64,000 nt of DNA from CAYYUA01 sp964542585 (GTDB lineage Bacteria > Bacteroidota > Bacteroidia > CAILMK01 > CAYYUA01), in contig CAZIUI010000004.1 of the NCBI GenBank assembly GCA_964542585.1, positions 62,001 to 126,000 on the forward strand, in the 5' to 3' direction. Shown piece by piece: positions 52,679 through 61,006 of this stretch; the first letter of the stretch is position 1, and every line of letters starts with the position of its first letter. The notes under the pieces were generated by a model. It saw only the letters and a program-made list of their open reading frames with translations. It ran no database searches and was not told the origin of the DNA. The position numbers were made by a program, and so were the translations under genes.

Positions 52679-54555
52679 GGATTGCCTTGTAATTGCTTGG
52701 TCTCTTCTAAAGGCCAATGATCGTTTTTGGAGTTGAGATCAGCCAGTTTTTTGGTGGGATCAATTTGAATCTCAGAAACATTACCCATGGAGCCGGGAAT
52801 CTTAAACTGGTAGGAAGGATGCGTCCAGGGCCAATCCGAGAGTGTCGTTCTGGGGATATCACTTTGCCTGGCTTTTTCCCCACGCATCATAACCAACGGG
52901 ATGTAATAAGTGTGTTTGGAACCATCTTCAAAAGTGACACGGATGTCCAGTGGCATTGGGATCTTTCCTTTTTTAACCAAGGTTATGGTAGTAGTGTCCG
53001 GCTTTTCGGTCACTTGTCGGATGCCATAATCAATAGTGCGGGTTGTATTAAGAAAAAGGTTAAAATACCAATCTAGCTGAACCCCTGAAGCCCGCTCCAT
53101 GGAAGTTTTGAAATCAATGGGGTAGGGATGCTTGAACTTCCATTTATTATAGTAGGCCTTCATACCTTGCATGAAAGCTTCCTGCCCAACGATATAGCTA
53201 AGCTGATGCATGAAAACTGCCCCTTTGGAGTAAGCTGCTAATCCGTAGGCTGCGTTGGTGTGGTAAAAGTCAGCATGCAGGCTCATAGGTTCTTCTTTAG
53301 GCTCATTCGCCATCTGATAATAATGGTTATAGCTTCCGCTAAACGTGTTCTCACGATCCCGTTTAAACAAATGATTCATAGCTCTCACGGATGAGTAAAC
53401 GGTCATGCCTTCATCCATCCAGGCATGCATATTCTCATTGGTAGCCATCATGCCGTAGAACCAACTGTGGGCCATTTCATGAGCGGTTACGCCTGTTAAG
53501 CTTCGATAACCTCTGTTACCAGTTATCAAGGTTGCCATGGGATATTCCATGCCTCCATCACCCCCTTGAATAACAGAATACTGCTCATAAGGATAACGGC
53601 CAAATTGCTTACTCATGAATTGAAAGTTTTCCACGACTTTTGACTGAAAGCGCCTCCAGGTTGGGGCTATCGTATCAGGGGTGTAAGGCTGATAAAGAAA
53701 GTGCAGCACAGGACCATTAGGTACTTGTGCGGTGTCGTGATGGAACTGGGGATCGGCAGCCCACATGAAATCATGGACCTTTTCAGCTTTAAAATGCCAG
53801 GTTAGCTTATCCTCGGCCGGCCGGTTCAATGGTTTACCGGTATCCTGGTATCCATGGCCGACTTCCTGGGGGTTTTGTACCAGTCCCGTTCCTCCCAGCA
53901 CATAATTACTGTCTATGGTAATTGATACATCAAAACTTCCAAATTCTCCTTGAAATTCCCGGGAAACATAGGGGTCGGCATGCCAGCCGTGGCGGTCGTA
54001 GGCTGCCATTTTCGGGTACCACTGGGACATGGAAAGGGCTACCCCCTCCTTATTATCCCTCCCTGACCGCCTGATCTGAAGAGGCACTTGAGAATTAAAA
54101 GTCATTTGGAAGGTAGTCTTCCCTCCCGGCGGTATAGGATTGGCTAGATCTGCTTCCAGAACCGTACCTACCACCTTGTAGGATAGGTCAATGCCTTCCT
54201 GCTCAAGTTCCTGGATCTTGTGATAACCTTGCTCTTCGGGGCCGAGATTCGCTATGCGATTTCCAATCCTTTCATCCGGGTCCTCAATGGTTCTAGAGCG
54301 AACGTCCATCATACTACCAGGCTGAAAGGCATTGAAGTAAAGGTGGTAAAAAACCTTTCTGAGGGTATCGGGAGAATTATTGTAATAGGTTAGGGTTTGT
54401 TGGCCCGTAAAGGTATGCTTATCAGCATCCATGTTGATCTGCATTTCATATGCTACTCTTTGCTGCCAATAAGGGCCTGGAGAGGATTGAGCTTGGGCCA
54501 AGCTTGAGCTCAATACTGCGACCGTAATAGCAATAAGAGGTTTTATTTTCCGCAT
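52675..54555 (-). CDS. M1-family zinc metallopeptidase (secreted)
   Basis: 626 residues. Signal peptide (AITVAVLSSSLAQA). N-terminal beta domain of M1 aminopeptidases (about 30-270), then GGMEYP at 334-339 (in place of GxMEN). The zinc site is H359-E360-x-x-H363 (TAHEMAHSW) with the third ligand E382 (WMDEGMT). Metal-binding geometry is intact, so it should be an active peptidase, probably an aminopeptidase digesting periplasmic or external peptides. No T9SS domain at the end. Four-nt overlap with aroB. Confidence 0.9.
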   Translation of the reverse strand: MRKIKPLIAITVAVLSSSLAQAQSSPGPYWQQRVAYEMQINMDADKHTFTGQQTLTYYNNSPDTLRKVFYHLYFNAFQPGSMMDVRSRTIEDPDERIGNRIANLGPEEQGYHKIQELEQEGIDLSYKVVGTVLEADLANPIPPGGKTTFQMTFNSQVPLQIRRSGRDNKEGVALSMSQWYPKMAAYDRHGWHADPYVSREFQGEFGSFDVSITIDSNYVLGGTGLVQNPQEVGHGYQDTGKPLNRPAEDKLTWHFKAEKVHDFMWAADPQFHHDTAQVPNGPVLHFLYQPYTPDTIAPTWRRFQSKVVENFQFMSKQFGRYPYEQYSVIQGGDGGMEYPMATLITGNRGYRSLTGVTAHEMAHSWFYGMMATNENMHAWMDEGMTVYSSVRAMNHLFKRDRENTFSGSYNHYYQMANEPKEEPMSLHADFYHTNAAYGLAAYSKGAVFMHQLSYIVGQEAFMQGMKAYYNKWKFKHPYPIDFKTSMERASGVQLDWYFNLFLNTTRTIDYGIRQVTEKPDTTTITLVKKGKIPMPLDIRVTFEDGSKHTYYIPLVMMRGEKARQSDIPRTTLSDWPWTHPSYQFKIPGSMGNVSEIQIDPTKKLADLNSKNDHWPLEETKQLQGNP

Positions 54556-54572
54556 GATTAATATCGTAGTAT

Positions 54573-55157
54573 TTAGTCGTTCGTGTCTATCCAGTGCGTT
54601 TTATCATTGATTTCACTTATTCGCTTACCCTTAGGCCACTCATTGGAGGGATAGCCAACAAAAAGGAATCCTAGCACTTGATCGGATTCCTCCAAATCAA
54701 AGAATGCTTTCATTTTAGAATGATAGGTCATGCCTCCTGAATTCCAGTAGGTACCAATGCCATGGAAAGCAGCGGTCAGCATCATGTTTTGTACCGCACA
54801 TGCTGTTGCTTCAATTTCTTCAATTTCAGGAATTTTCGGGTTTTCCCCACGCTTCATGGCAATACCTATGATGTGAGACGCCTTCAAAGGGCGATCATAC
54901 AGCTTTTGATAAGTTTTTGACTTGAAATCATCGGTTGGCGTTTCCTTTTTGTAAAGGTTTGCATGAAAATCAGCCAGCTTGGAGCGGCCATGATCCTTGA
55001 ATACCCAGAAACGCCACGGTTCTGTAAATCCATGTGTGGGCGCCCAGTTGGCATTTTCAAGCATTTGCTCTACGAGGTAGTCTTCAACCCGTGTTTCAGC
55101 AAATTTTTCAGGCTTTACCGTGCGCCGCTGTTGTATAAGATTATCGACTGTATTCAT
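54573..55157 (-). CDS. Nitroreductase-family oxidoreductase
   Basis: 194 residues. FMN-dependent nitroreductase fold, with the N-terminal RRTVKPEKF (FMN phosphate-binding Arg), NANWAPTHGFTEPWRFWVF (about 34-52) and GIGTYWNSGGMTYHSK, GFLFVGYPSNEWPKGKR at the C-terminus. These fit the YdjA/NfsA-like branch that reduces nitro or quinone compounds. Physiological substrate unknown. Lies 17 nt upstream of the M1 peptidase gene on the same strand. Confidence 0.85.
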   Translation of the reverse strand: MNTVDNLIQQRRTVKPEKFAETRVEDYLVEQMLENANWAPTHGFTEPWRFWVFKDHGRSKLADFHANLYKKETPTDDFKSKTYQKLYDRPLKASHIIGIAMKRGENPKIPEIEEIEATACAVQNMMLTAAFHGIGTYWNSGGMTYHSKMKAFFDLEESDQVLGFLFVGYPSNEWPKGKRISEINDKTHWIDTND

Positions 55158-55207
55158 TTTTGTGGGTCGTTTAAAAACTCAGGCGAAATAACAAAACCTG
55201 AGATGAC

Positions 55208-55672
55208 TCAAGAAAGGAAAAAATCCCTCATTTCCGGAAAATAAAGGATGATCATCCCTACGGTTATGTAACGCAAAGTTTTACCGATGAGCATTAAAAT
55301 GGCTACTGGCACTGGTCCAAGCTTTGAAAACCCAAGGGCAATAGCTATCGGATCGCCAATTACCGGGAGCCAACTTAGTAAAGCTGGCCAGGGGCCAAAC
55401 TTCCTCAGCCGCTGCATCCAAAGTTCAATTTTTTCCGGAGCTACCCCCAGGTATTTTTCTACCCAAAGCCAATAACCAAGGTAGCCTAAGCCATAAGAGC
55501 TCATCCCTCCAAGCCAATTGCCAATGGAAGCCATGAAGGTTGTCCAAAAGGGATCGTAATCCCCAATTAGCATCACTGCGTAAATAATATCTGAACTAAA
55601 GGGCAGAATCGTAGCTGCCAGGAAAGCGGACAAAAACATGCCCCAATATCCCGGTTCCAGGAGGGTTTCCAT
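55208..55672 (-). CDS. YqaA-family (VTT/DedA-like) membrane protein
   Basis: 154 residues from ATG 55672 (a longer frame from 55693 adds MQEVKIF). Several TM segments: GYWGMFLSAFLAATILPFSS, then IGNWLGGMSSYGLGYLGYWL, LLSWLPVIGDPIAIALGFSK and a terminal helix. The SxNWLGG and LPVIGDP features are typical of YqaA. DedA relatives recycle lipid carriers; this subgroup has no proven function. Confidence 0.82.
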   Translation of the reverse strand: METLLEPGYWGMFLSAFLAATILPFSSDIIYAVMLIGDYDPFWTTFMASIGNWLGGMSSYGLGYLGYWLWVEKYLGVAPEKIELWMQRLRKFGPWPALLSWLPVIGDPIAIALGFSKLGPVPVAILMLIGKTLRYITVGMIILYFPEMRDFFLS

Positions 55673-55708
55673 AAAAATTTTTACCTCTTGCAATGTGTTC
55701 TGAAGTGA

Positions 55709-57010
55709 CTACTGTGCCTTCCTAAAAATCGCGCTTGGCGCGTATAAAGATAGAACAACACCCCTGACTGCCATAAAAGCCGTGAAAGCCAGCCATAATC
55801 CGTGATTACCCAAGGAGGATTGGGCTAGAAAAAAAATCGGTAAGAAAACCCCAAAGGTCGCTATAAGTAAGGTATTCCGCATGGGAACACTCTGGGTAGC
55901 CCCTATGTAAATACCGTCCCAGATAAAAGCCGGTGTATTTACCAGGGGTGCTAACGCCACCCAAATAAGGAAGGGGCGGGCCTGATTGATAATGCTCTCC
56001 TTGTCTGTAAAAAAGCTGAATATCGCTGAACCGCTAGTTCCATATATAAGGCTAACACCAACAGCCATTCCCATTCCCCAAAAAAAGCTGTAGCGAATCG
56101 CTTTTTTCAGCAGATCGCTTTCCTGGCTTCCCTTGTACCGGCCCACTAAGCTTTCAGCAGCGAAGGCAAAGCCATCTACACCAAAAGCTAAGATATAAAT
56201 GAATTGAAGGTATATTTGATTTACTGCCAGAACTGTCTCACCCATAGCAGAAGATTTAGCCGTAAAAAAGGAAAATGTAAAAATGAGGCAGAGCGTACGG
56301 ATAAAGATATCCCTATTAACGATGAAGAATTCCTTAATGGCTTGCAGTTGAGCAATAGCAGCCCATTTTAAAAATGGTAGGTACGCCTTATAGCTTTTTA
56401 AAAGTAAAAATAGGGCTGCCAAGAGACCAGTAAATTGCGCTATCAAAGTTCCTATGGCAATGCCGCTGGATGCATAGCCTAACCCATAAACCAATCCCAC
56501 ATTGGCGATAGCATTGGTAAGGTTGGCTGCAAGGCTAACGAGTAGCACATAACGGGCATTCTGCATTCCCATGAACCACCCGTAAAAAGCGTAAAGCGCA
56601 ATGGTTGCAGGGGCGGCATAGATCCTGATATTGTAATAATCCCTGGCAAAAATTTCGACCTCTTGAGAACTATCAATCAGCCAAAATGCGAGATTGATGA
56701 TAGGCCATTGTAGCAGGATCAGAAGGAAGCTTGCAACTAAAGCTGTTACCAAAGCCCTTCCAAGCAGGTTGATAATGGAACCAGGATCCGCCCGACCGTA
56801 AGCTTGAGCTGTAAGTCCAGTTGTTCCCATACGCAAAAAACCGAAACCCCAATACAAGAAATTGAAGATCATGGAACCAACGGCAATGGCTCCTAGATGG
56901 GAAGTATTTGAAGCATGGCCCATAAGGGCGGTATCCACTACACCTAAAAGAGGTACAGTAAGGTTACTAACAATGTTCGGAATGGCAAGACGGAGAATAG
57001 AACGGTTCAC
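55709..57010 (-). CDS. MATE-family efflux transporter (DinF-like)
   Basis: 433 residues with about 12 transmembrane helices in two MATE repeats. Begins RLAIPNIVSNLTVPLLGVVDTALMG, with the conserved D(T)ALMGH segment of NorM/DinF proteins, and repeats it as LAVNQIYLQFIYILAFGVDGFAFAAESLVG (about 250-280). Length and pattern suit DinF-type exporters. Substrate unknown. Ends 37 nt upstream of the YqaA gene. Confidence 0.88.
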   Translation of the reverse strand: MNRSILRLAIPNIVSNLTVPLLGVVDTALMGHASNTSHLGAIAVGSMIFNFLYWGFGFLRMGTTGLTAQAYGRADPGSIINLLGRALVTALVASFLLILLQWPIINLAFWLIDSSQEVEIFARDYYNIRIYAAPATIALYAFYGWFMGMQNARYVLLVSLAANLTNAIANVGLVYGLGYASSGIAIGTLIAQFTGLLAALFLLLKSYKAYLPFLKWAAIAQLQAIKEFFIVNRDIFIRTLCLIFTFSFFTAKSSAMGETVLAVNQIYLQFIYILAFGVDGFAFAAESLVGRYKGSQESDLLKKAIRYSFFWGMGMAVGVSLIYGTSGSAIFSFFTDKESIINQARPFLIWVALAPLVNTPAFIWDGIYIGATQSVPMRNTLLIATFGVFLPIFFLAQSSLGNHGLWLAFTAFMAVRGVVLSLYAPSAIFRKAQ

Positions 57011-57132
57011 GAAGGCAAAGCTATGAATTGGCTAAAACCTCCGTGTGAACCATCATTGCCAATTTTCGTTTAATTAAGTGATTTGTAATTCCTTAAATCG
57101 AGCGATTAAAAATAAAGCGTGAAAGAATAATT

Positions 57133-57594
57133 ATGGTGGTAGACAAAAGTAACTACTCGTATCAGGATTTGAAAAATGTTTTGTCAAATTATGGGTTAAA
57201 GGCTACCCATCAACGCATATTAATTCTTGAAGCTTTTATTGAAGCAAGTGAACATCCAACAGCTGAGATGCTTTACAATGCGGCCAAACCTAAAAGCCCT
57301 TCTCTTTCTCTAGGAACAGTTTACAAAACCTTGGATGCCTTTAAAGAGGTGGGATTGGTCCAGAAGGTAAAAACTGATGAAGATACCGTTCGTTACGATG
57401 CGAAAACGGACAATCATCATCATTTGTTTTGCCAAAAAACCAATCGCATAATTGATTATGAAGACGAAGAATTGGAAGCCCTGTTAAGGGATTACTTCCA
57501 GCGAAAACAGATTGACAACTTCGAAATTGAAGACATCCAGCTTCAGTTAAATGGGAAAATCAAAGACCAGGAAAAAGATGTAAAAGTTAAATAG
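57133..57594 (+). CDS. PerR-like Fur-family repressor
   Basis: 153 residues. N-terminal winged helix (GLKATHQRILILEAF; SLSLGTVYKTLDAFKEVGLV) and C-terminal metal-sensor domain. The ligand set H41, D89, H95, H97, D108 has exactly the spacing of the B. subtilis PerR regulatory site (H37, D85, H91, H93, D104), and the Asp at the last position suits PerR rather than Fur. But C100 is the only cysteine; the four-Cys structural zinc site is missing. Likely senses peroxide through iron-dependent His oxidation. Upstream AT-rich region could hold an autoregulatory box. Confidence 0.85.
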   Translation: MVVDKSNYSYQDLKNVLSNYGLKATHQRILILEAFIEASEHPTAEMLYNAAKPKSPSLSLGTVYKTLDAFKEVGLVQKVKTDEDTVRYDAKTDNHHHLFCQKTNRIIDYEDEELEALLRDYFQRKQIDNFEIEDIQLQLNGKIKDQEKDVKVK

Positions 57595-57687
57595 CCCTCT
57601 TTTTTACTAAATGAAATCCTTAGAAACTTGATTTTTCATTATAGTAGATCGATTTCAAAAATTTTAATGACTTTTTAAGTTCTGCTA

Positions 57688-57714
57688 AACCCACCTTGTT
57701 TTACGAGGTGGGTT
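57688..57714 (+). terminator. Hairpin after the PerR-like gene
   Basis: AACCCACCTTG-TTTTA-CGAGGTGGGTT, an 11-bp stem with one G-T pair, followed by a weak CGTTTATTTT tail. It lies 93 nt after the perR-like stop and before the ndh start. Likely a terminator; its presence argues against an ndh start upstream at 57696. Confidence 0.6.
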
Positions 57715-57754
57715 CGTTTATTTTAGATCATCGCTTTTGCTTGAAAGATTATTT

Positions 57755-57771
57755 AAACCAAGCATTGGTTT
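57755..57771 (+). promoter_or_regulatory. Perfect inverted repeat upstream of ndh
   Basis: AAACCAA-GCA-TTGGTTT, 7-bp arms, 17 nt before the ndh ATG at 57789. Could be an operator or an mRNA hairpin. No known box matches it. Confidence 0.35.
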
Positions 57772-57788
57772 TTAAAAATTATCGCTGT

Positions 57789-59081
57789 ATGCAAGAAAGT
57801 ATTCCTTCAAGTAATAATCCTCGTGTTGTTATTGTTGGATGTGGTTTTGGTGGATTGGAGGTTGCTAAAAATCTTCGTAATGCTGGTGTCCAAGTAGTAA
57901 TGCTGGACCGGAACAATTATCACACCTTTATACCGCTGCTTTATCAAGTAGCCACAGCTGGGCTTGAACCATCTTCTATTTCATATCCTATACGTAAGAT
58001 ATTTAATAGCCAAAGAAACTTTCATTACCGCATGGCTAATGTGCAGAAAGTGAATCCTGAAAAGCAAGAAGTAGACACGGATATAGGGTCCATTAGTTAT
58101 GATTATCTGGTGCTAGCCCATGGATCTAAGGCTAATTTTTTTGGCAATCAAGAAGTTCAGAAAAATTGTTTAGGGCTAAAATCAACCAACCAAGCCCTAA
58201 ACCTGCGAAGTGCCATCTTGCGAAAGTTTGAGGAATCTCTTCTGGAAACGGATGAAGAACGCCAAAAGGCTTTAATGAACTTCGTAGTCGTAGGCGGAGG
58301 ACCAACAGGCGTAGAGTTATCCGGCGCTCTGGGGGAGCTTAAAAATAAAGTACTGCCCAAAGACTACCCCGAATTAGACCTTTCAAGGATGAACATATAC
58401 CTGATAGAAGGCACCGATCGCTTACTCCCTGGAATGTCCCCAAAATCATCGGAAAAGGTGGAACGTTACGTTAGAGAATTTGACGTCCACTTGTTTAAGA
58501 ACACCCTGGTTGAGGATTACGATGGGCAGACAGTAAAGTACCGGCAGAATGGCGGATCCGCCGAAGAAATGCAGGCCAGGACGCTGATTTGGGCAGCAGG
58601 TGTTCAAGGAAGAAATTCAGAAGGAATTGATGATCAAGCCATCGGTAAAGGAAACCGTTTGGTGGTGGATCGGCACAATAAGGTGGAAGGATATGAGCGC
58701 GTTTACGCCATTGGCGATGTTGCGCTGATGCAAACACCGGATTATCCGGATGGTCATCCACAGGTAGCACCCGTAGCCATGCAACAGGGTAAGTTACTAG
58801 CCAAAAACCTCAAAAGCATCTTTCAAAATAAGCCGCAAAAAGCTTTTTCCTATTTTGATAAAGGAACCATGGCCACTGTTGGGCGAAACCGTGCTGTAGC
58901 GGAAGTTGGGAATTTTAAGCTGGGTGGCTTTCTAGCTTGGATGGCCTGGATGGCAGTCCACCTGCTTATGCTTATCGGGTTTCGTAACCGCTTGGTTGTA
59001 TTGGTGGATTGGATCTGGAACTACTTCAGCTATGACCGTGGCATTAGGCTCATTCTTCCGCGGAGTAGTGATTTGCGATAG
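57789..59081 (+). CDS. ndh: Type II NADH:quinone oxidoreductase (NDH-2)
   Basis: Non-proton-pumping NADH dehydrogenase of the respiratory chain. 430 residues from ATG 57789; a longer frame reads through the terminator hairpin. Two Rossmann motifs: FAD at PRVVIVGCGFGGLEVAKNL (about 11-29) and NADH at NFVVVGGGPTGVELSGALG (about 162-180). The FAD C-terminal motif is YAIGDVALMQTPDYP, and a C-terminal amphipathic/membrane region (FLAWMAWMAVHLLMLIGF) anchors it to the inner membrane. YHTFIPLLYQVATAGLEPSS is the quinone/FAD-pocket signature. The C-terminal TM and WIWNYFSYDRG favour NDH-2 over a soluble enzyme. Confidence 0.9.
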   Translation: MQESIPSSNNPRVVIVGCGFGGLEVAKNLRNAGVQVVMLDRNNYHTFIPLLYQVATAGLEPSSISYPIRKIFNSQRNFHYRMANVQKVNPEKQEVDTDIGSISYDYLVLAHGSKANFFGNQEVQKNCLGLKSTNQALNLRSAILRKFEESLLETDEERQKALMNFVVVGGGPTGVELSGALGELKNKVLPKDYPELDLSRMNIYLIEGTDRLLPGMSPKSSEKVERYVREFDVHLFKNTLVEDYDGQTVKYRQNGGSAEEMQARTLIWAAGVQGRNSEGIDDQAIGKGNRLVVDRHNKVEGYERVYAIGDVALMQTPDYPDGHPQVAPVAMQQGKLLAKNLKSIFQNKPQKAFSYFDKGTMATVGRNRAVAEVGNFKLGGFLAWMAWMAVHLLMLIGFRNRLVVLVDWIWNYFSYDRGIRLILPRSSDLR

Positions 59082-59645
59082 GGAAGTGGGCATCTTTGTA
59101 ATAAGGTCAACCTTGATTTTGCCTGTTAACTCTAGGAGTTAAGGTCAATCTAGTCTGTTAGACACATTCAAATCTTATCATATCATAAGTTCATTAATCA
59201 CAACTGGTATTCGGGGATACAGGGATAGCGCTGGCAAAACCCGCAGGAATTAAAGTGGAGGTTATGAAAGGTTGATTTTGAGTGTGAGGGCTAAAATTAA
59301 TCAATATACTTCATTGCTCTTAACTGTTCTAAAGCTGAATCGAAATAGCGAGCCGCTTATTTGACCCGTTTTCGTTCTTAAGCCGCTAACGTTCTTATGG
59401 GGCGTATCTAGTGCCTTTAGTATTCCTTACTTCTACAAAGTACCCTTAGAAAAGCGATTTAATTATCAAATGATTGATGCTTAGCGGAAAAGGTTTTTAA
59501 AACCTGAAAATCTCTGAATTCTAGGTTTTGATGCTCTCCCTTTTTGATCCCTGCATATCAAGTATCACGTTAACTATTAACGTTATTGAGCCCTTTATTT
59601 TAATGGTAAAGGACTCATCGCCTACTCTAATTGTGGTAAAAGCAT
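59082..59645. other. 564-nt intergenic gap with three short palindromes
   Basis: No supportable protein gene. It lies between the convergent ends of ndh and lhgO. Perfect short inverted repeats: TTAACTC-TAG-GAGTTAA (59126-59142), AGGTTTT-T-AAAACCT (59491-59505) and ACGTTAA-CTA-TTAACGT (59567-59583). A direct repeat TAAGGTCAA occurs at 59102-59110 and 59140-59148. A weak -7-like TGATTTTG is at 59273-59280. No rho-independent terminator with a T-run. A small RNA or a degraded gene is possible; I see no firm sign of either. Confidence 0.5.
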
Positions 59646-60872
59646 TCAAGGATTATGCGCTTCCTGTACTTCTCCAGCCATCCGGCCCAGGCCTTTTTCG
59701 GCTACCATAGAACCAATTGATAAGCAAGAAGTAGCTGCTGGGGAAGGAGCATTTAGCACATGAACCACCCCTTCATCCTCAAAAATGACAAAGTCATCTA
59801 CCAAACCGCCATGGCGATCGCAAGCCTGAGCTCGTACGCCTGCACCTCCCGGGGCTAAATGGTGCTGGCTTATTTCGGGCACCAGTTTTTGTAAGGCTTT
59901 GGCAAAAGCCCCTTTAGAGAAGGAGCGATACATTTCTCCAAGCCCTGTGCGCCAATATTTGGTGGCGACTTTTTGAAAGCCCGGCCAGGATAAGGATTCC
60001 AGCGTTTCTTTTAGGTTAAATTGGGATTTTTCATAGCCTTCCCGTTCAAATGCAAAAACGGCATTCGGCCCCGCTTCAATATTGCCGTCAATTTCCCGCG
60101 TAAAGTGCACACCCAAAAACGGAAAATTGGGATCAGGTACTGGGTAGATCAGGTTGTTAACTAAATAATGCGCTTCAGGTTTTAAATTGAAGTATTCTCC
60201 CCGAAAGGGAATGATCCGGTAATCCAGGTCAGGGTGAGTAAGTTTAGCAATTTTATCAGAGTATAGACCAGCACAATTGACTACTAACTTGGTTTCATAT
60301 TGCCTTTCACTGGTCGCTATTAGGGTATGGTTACGCTTGAGCTTTATATCCTTAACGGCCTCACCGCTAGCAAGGGTGCCTCCGTTCTGCGTAATGTTCA
60401 AAGCCATTTGCTCCGCAATGCGCTTGTAATCTACAATGCCAGTTTGGGGAACATGAAGCCCTTTAACTCCGCGCACGTGGGGCTCATAGGACTTTATTTC
60501 CTGCTTATCCAACATTTGAAGATTGGTCAGGCCATTTTCAGCACCGCGTTCAGCGATGTTTTCTAGAATCGGTATTTCCCAATCCTCGGTGGCAACCACA
60601 AGTTTACCACAAAGCTCATAAGGTATCTCCTTGTCTTCACAGAAATCCACGAGCATTTGGTAGCCAGCAGTGCAGTTCTTCGCTTTTAAACTTCCCGGCT
60701 TGTAATATACCCCGGAGTGAATAACACCACTGTTATGGCCGGTTTGGTGAAAGCCGAATGTCGATTCCTTTTCAATTACCAGAACCTCCAAACCTGGTTG
60801 TTTTTCCTGTAATTTGAGGGCAGTAGCCAACCCTACAATACCGCCGCCAATTACAACTGCATCATATGCCAT
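59646..60872 (-). CDS. lhgO: L-2-hydroxyglutarate oxidase
   Basis: 408 residues, FAD-dependent (DAO superfamily). FAD motif DAVVIGGGIVGLATALKLQ (about 4-22). The family signature FGFHQTGHNSGVIHSGVYYKPGS (about 39-62, read in parts: QTGHNSGVIHSG and VYYKPGS) is very characteristic of LhgO/L2HGDH. FLGVHFTREIDGNIEAGPNAV, and RAQACDRHGGLVDDF near the C-terminus, agree. It oxidises L-2-hydroxyglutarate to 2-oxoglutarate at the inner membrane, removing a side product of the TCA cycle. Divergent from the carotenoid cluster. Confidence 0.93.
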   Translation of the reverse strand: MAYDAVVIGGGIVGLATALKLQEKQPGLEVLVIEKESTFGFHQTGHNSGVIHSGVYYKPGSLKAKNCTAGYQMLVDFCEDKEIPYELCGKLVVATEDWEIPILENIAERGAENGLTNLQMLDKQEIKSYEPHVRGVKGLHVPQTGIVDYKRIAEQMALNITQNGGTLASGEAVKDIKLKRNHTLIATSERQYETKLVVNCAGLYSDKIAKLTHPDLDYRIIPFRGEYFNLKPEAHYLVNNLIYPVPDPNFPFLGVHFTREIDGNIEAGPNAVFAFEREGYEKSQFNLKETLESLSWPGFQKVATKYWRTGLGEMYRSFSKGAFAKALQKLVPEISQHHLAPGGAGVRAQACDRHGGLVDDFVIFEDEGVVHVLNAPSPAATSCLSIGSMVAEKGLGRMAGEVQEAHNP

Positions 60873-61006
60873 TAAAACGGGTTTTTGACGTTAAAAGCAC
60901 TTTTTAAGTATTTGTTTAAAATTAGGAGGATTTTCTGAAAAAACATTTTGTGGGCTAGCGTTTTTACTATTAGTTACAATTTCAGAATGAATAATGGTCA
61001 AAAGAA

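Noticed and set aside
57696..57788. Longer start of ndh at 57696
   Set aside because: The reading frame passes through a strong hairpin (57688-57714) that terminates the upstream gene, and the added 31 residues match no NDH-2 protein; ATG 57789 gives the usual start.
59528..59710. 60-codon plus-strand frame at the end of the 564-nt gap
   Set aside because: No start context, no recognisable protein, and its end overlaps lhgO on the other strand.
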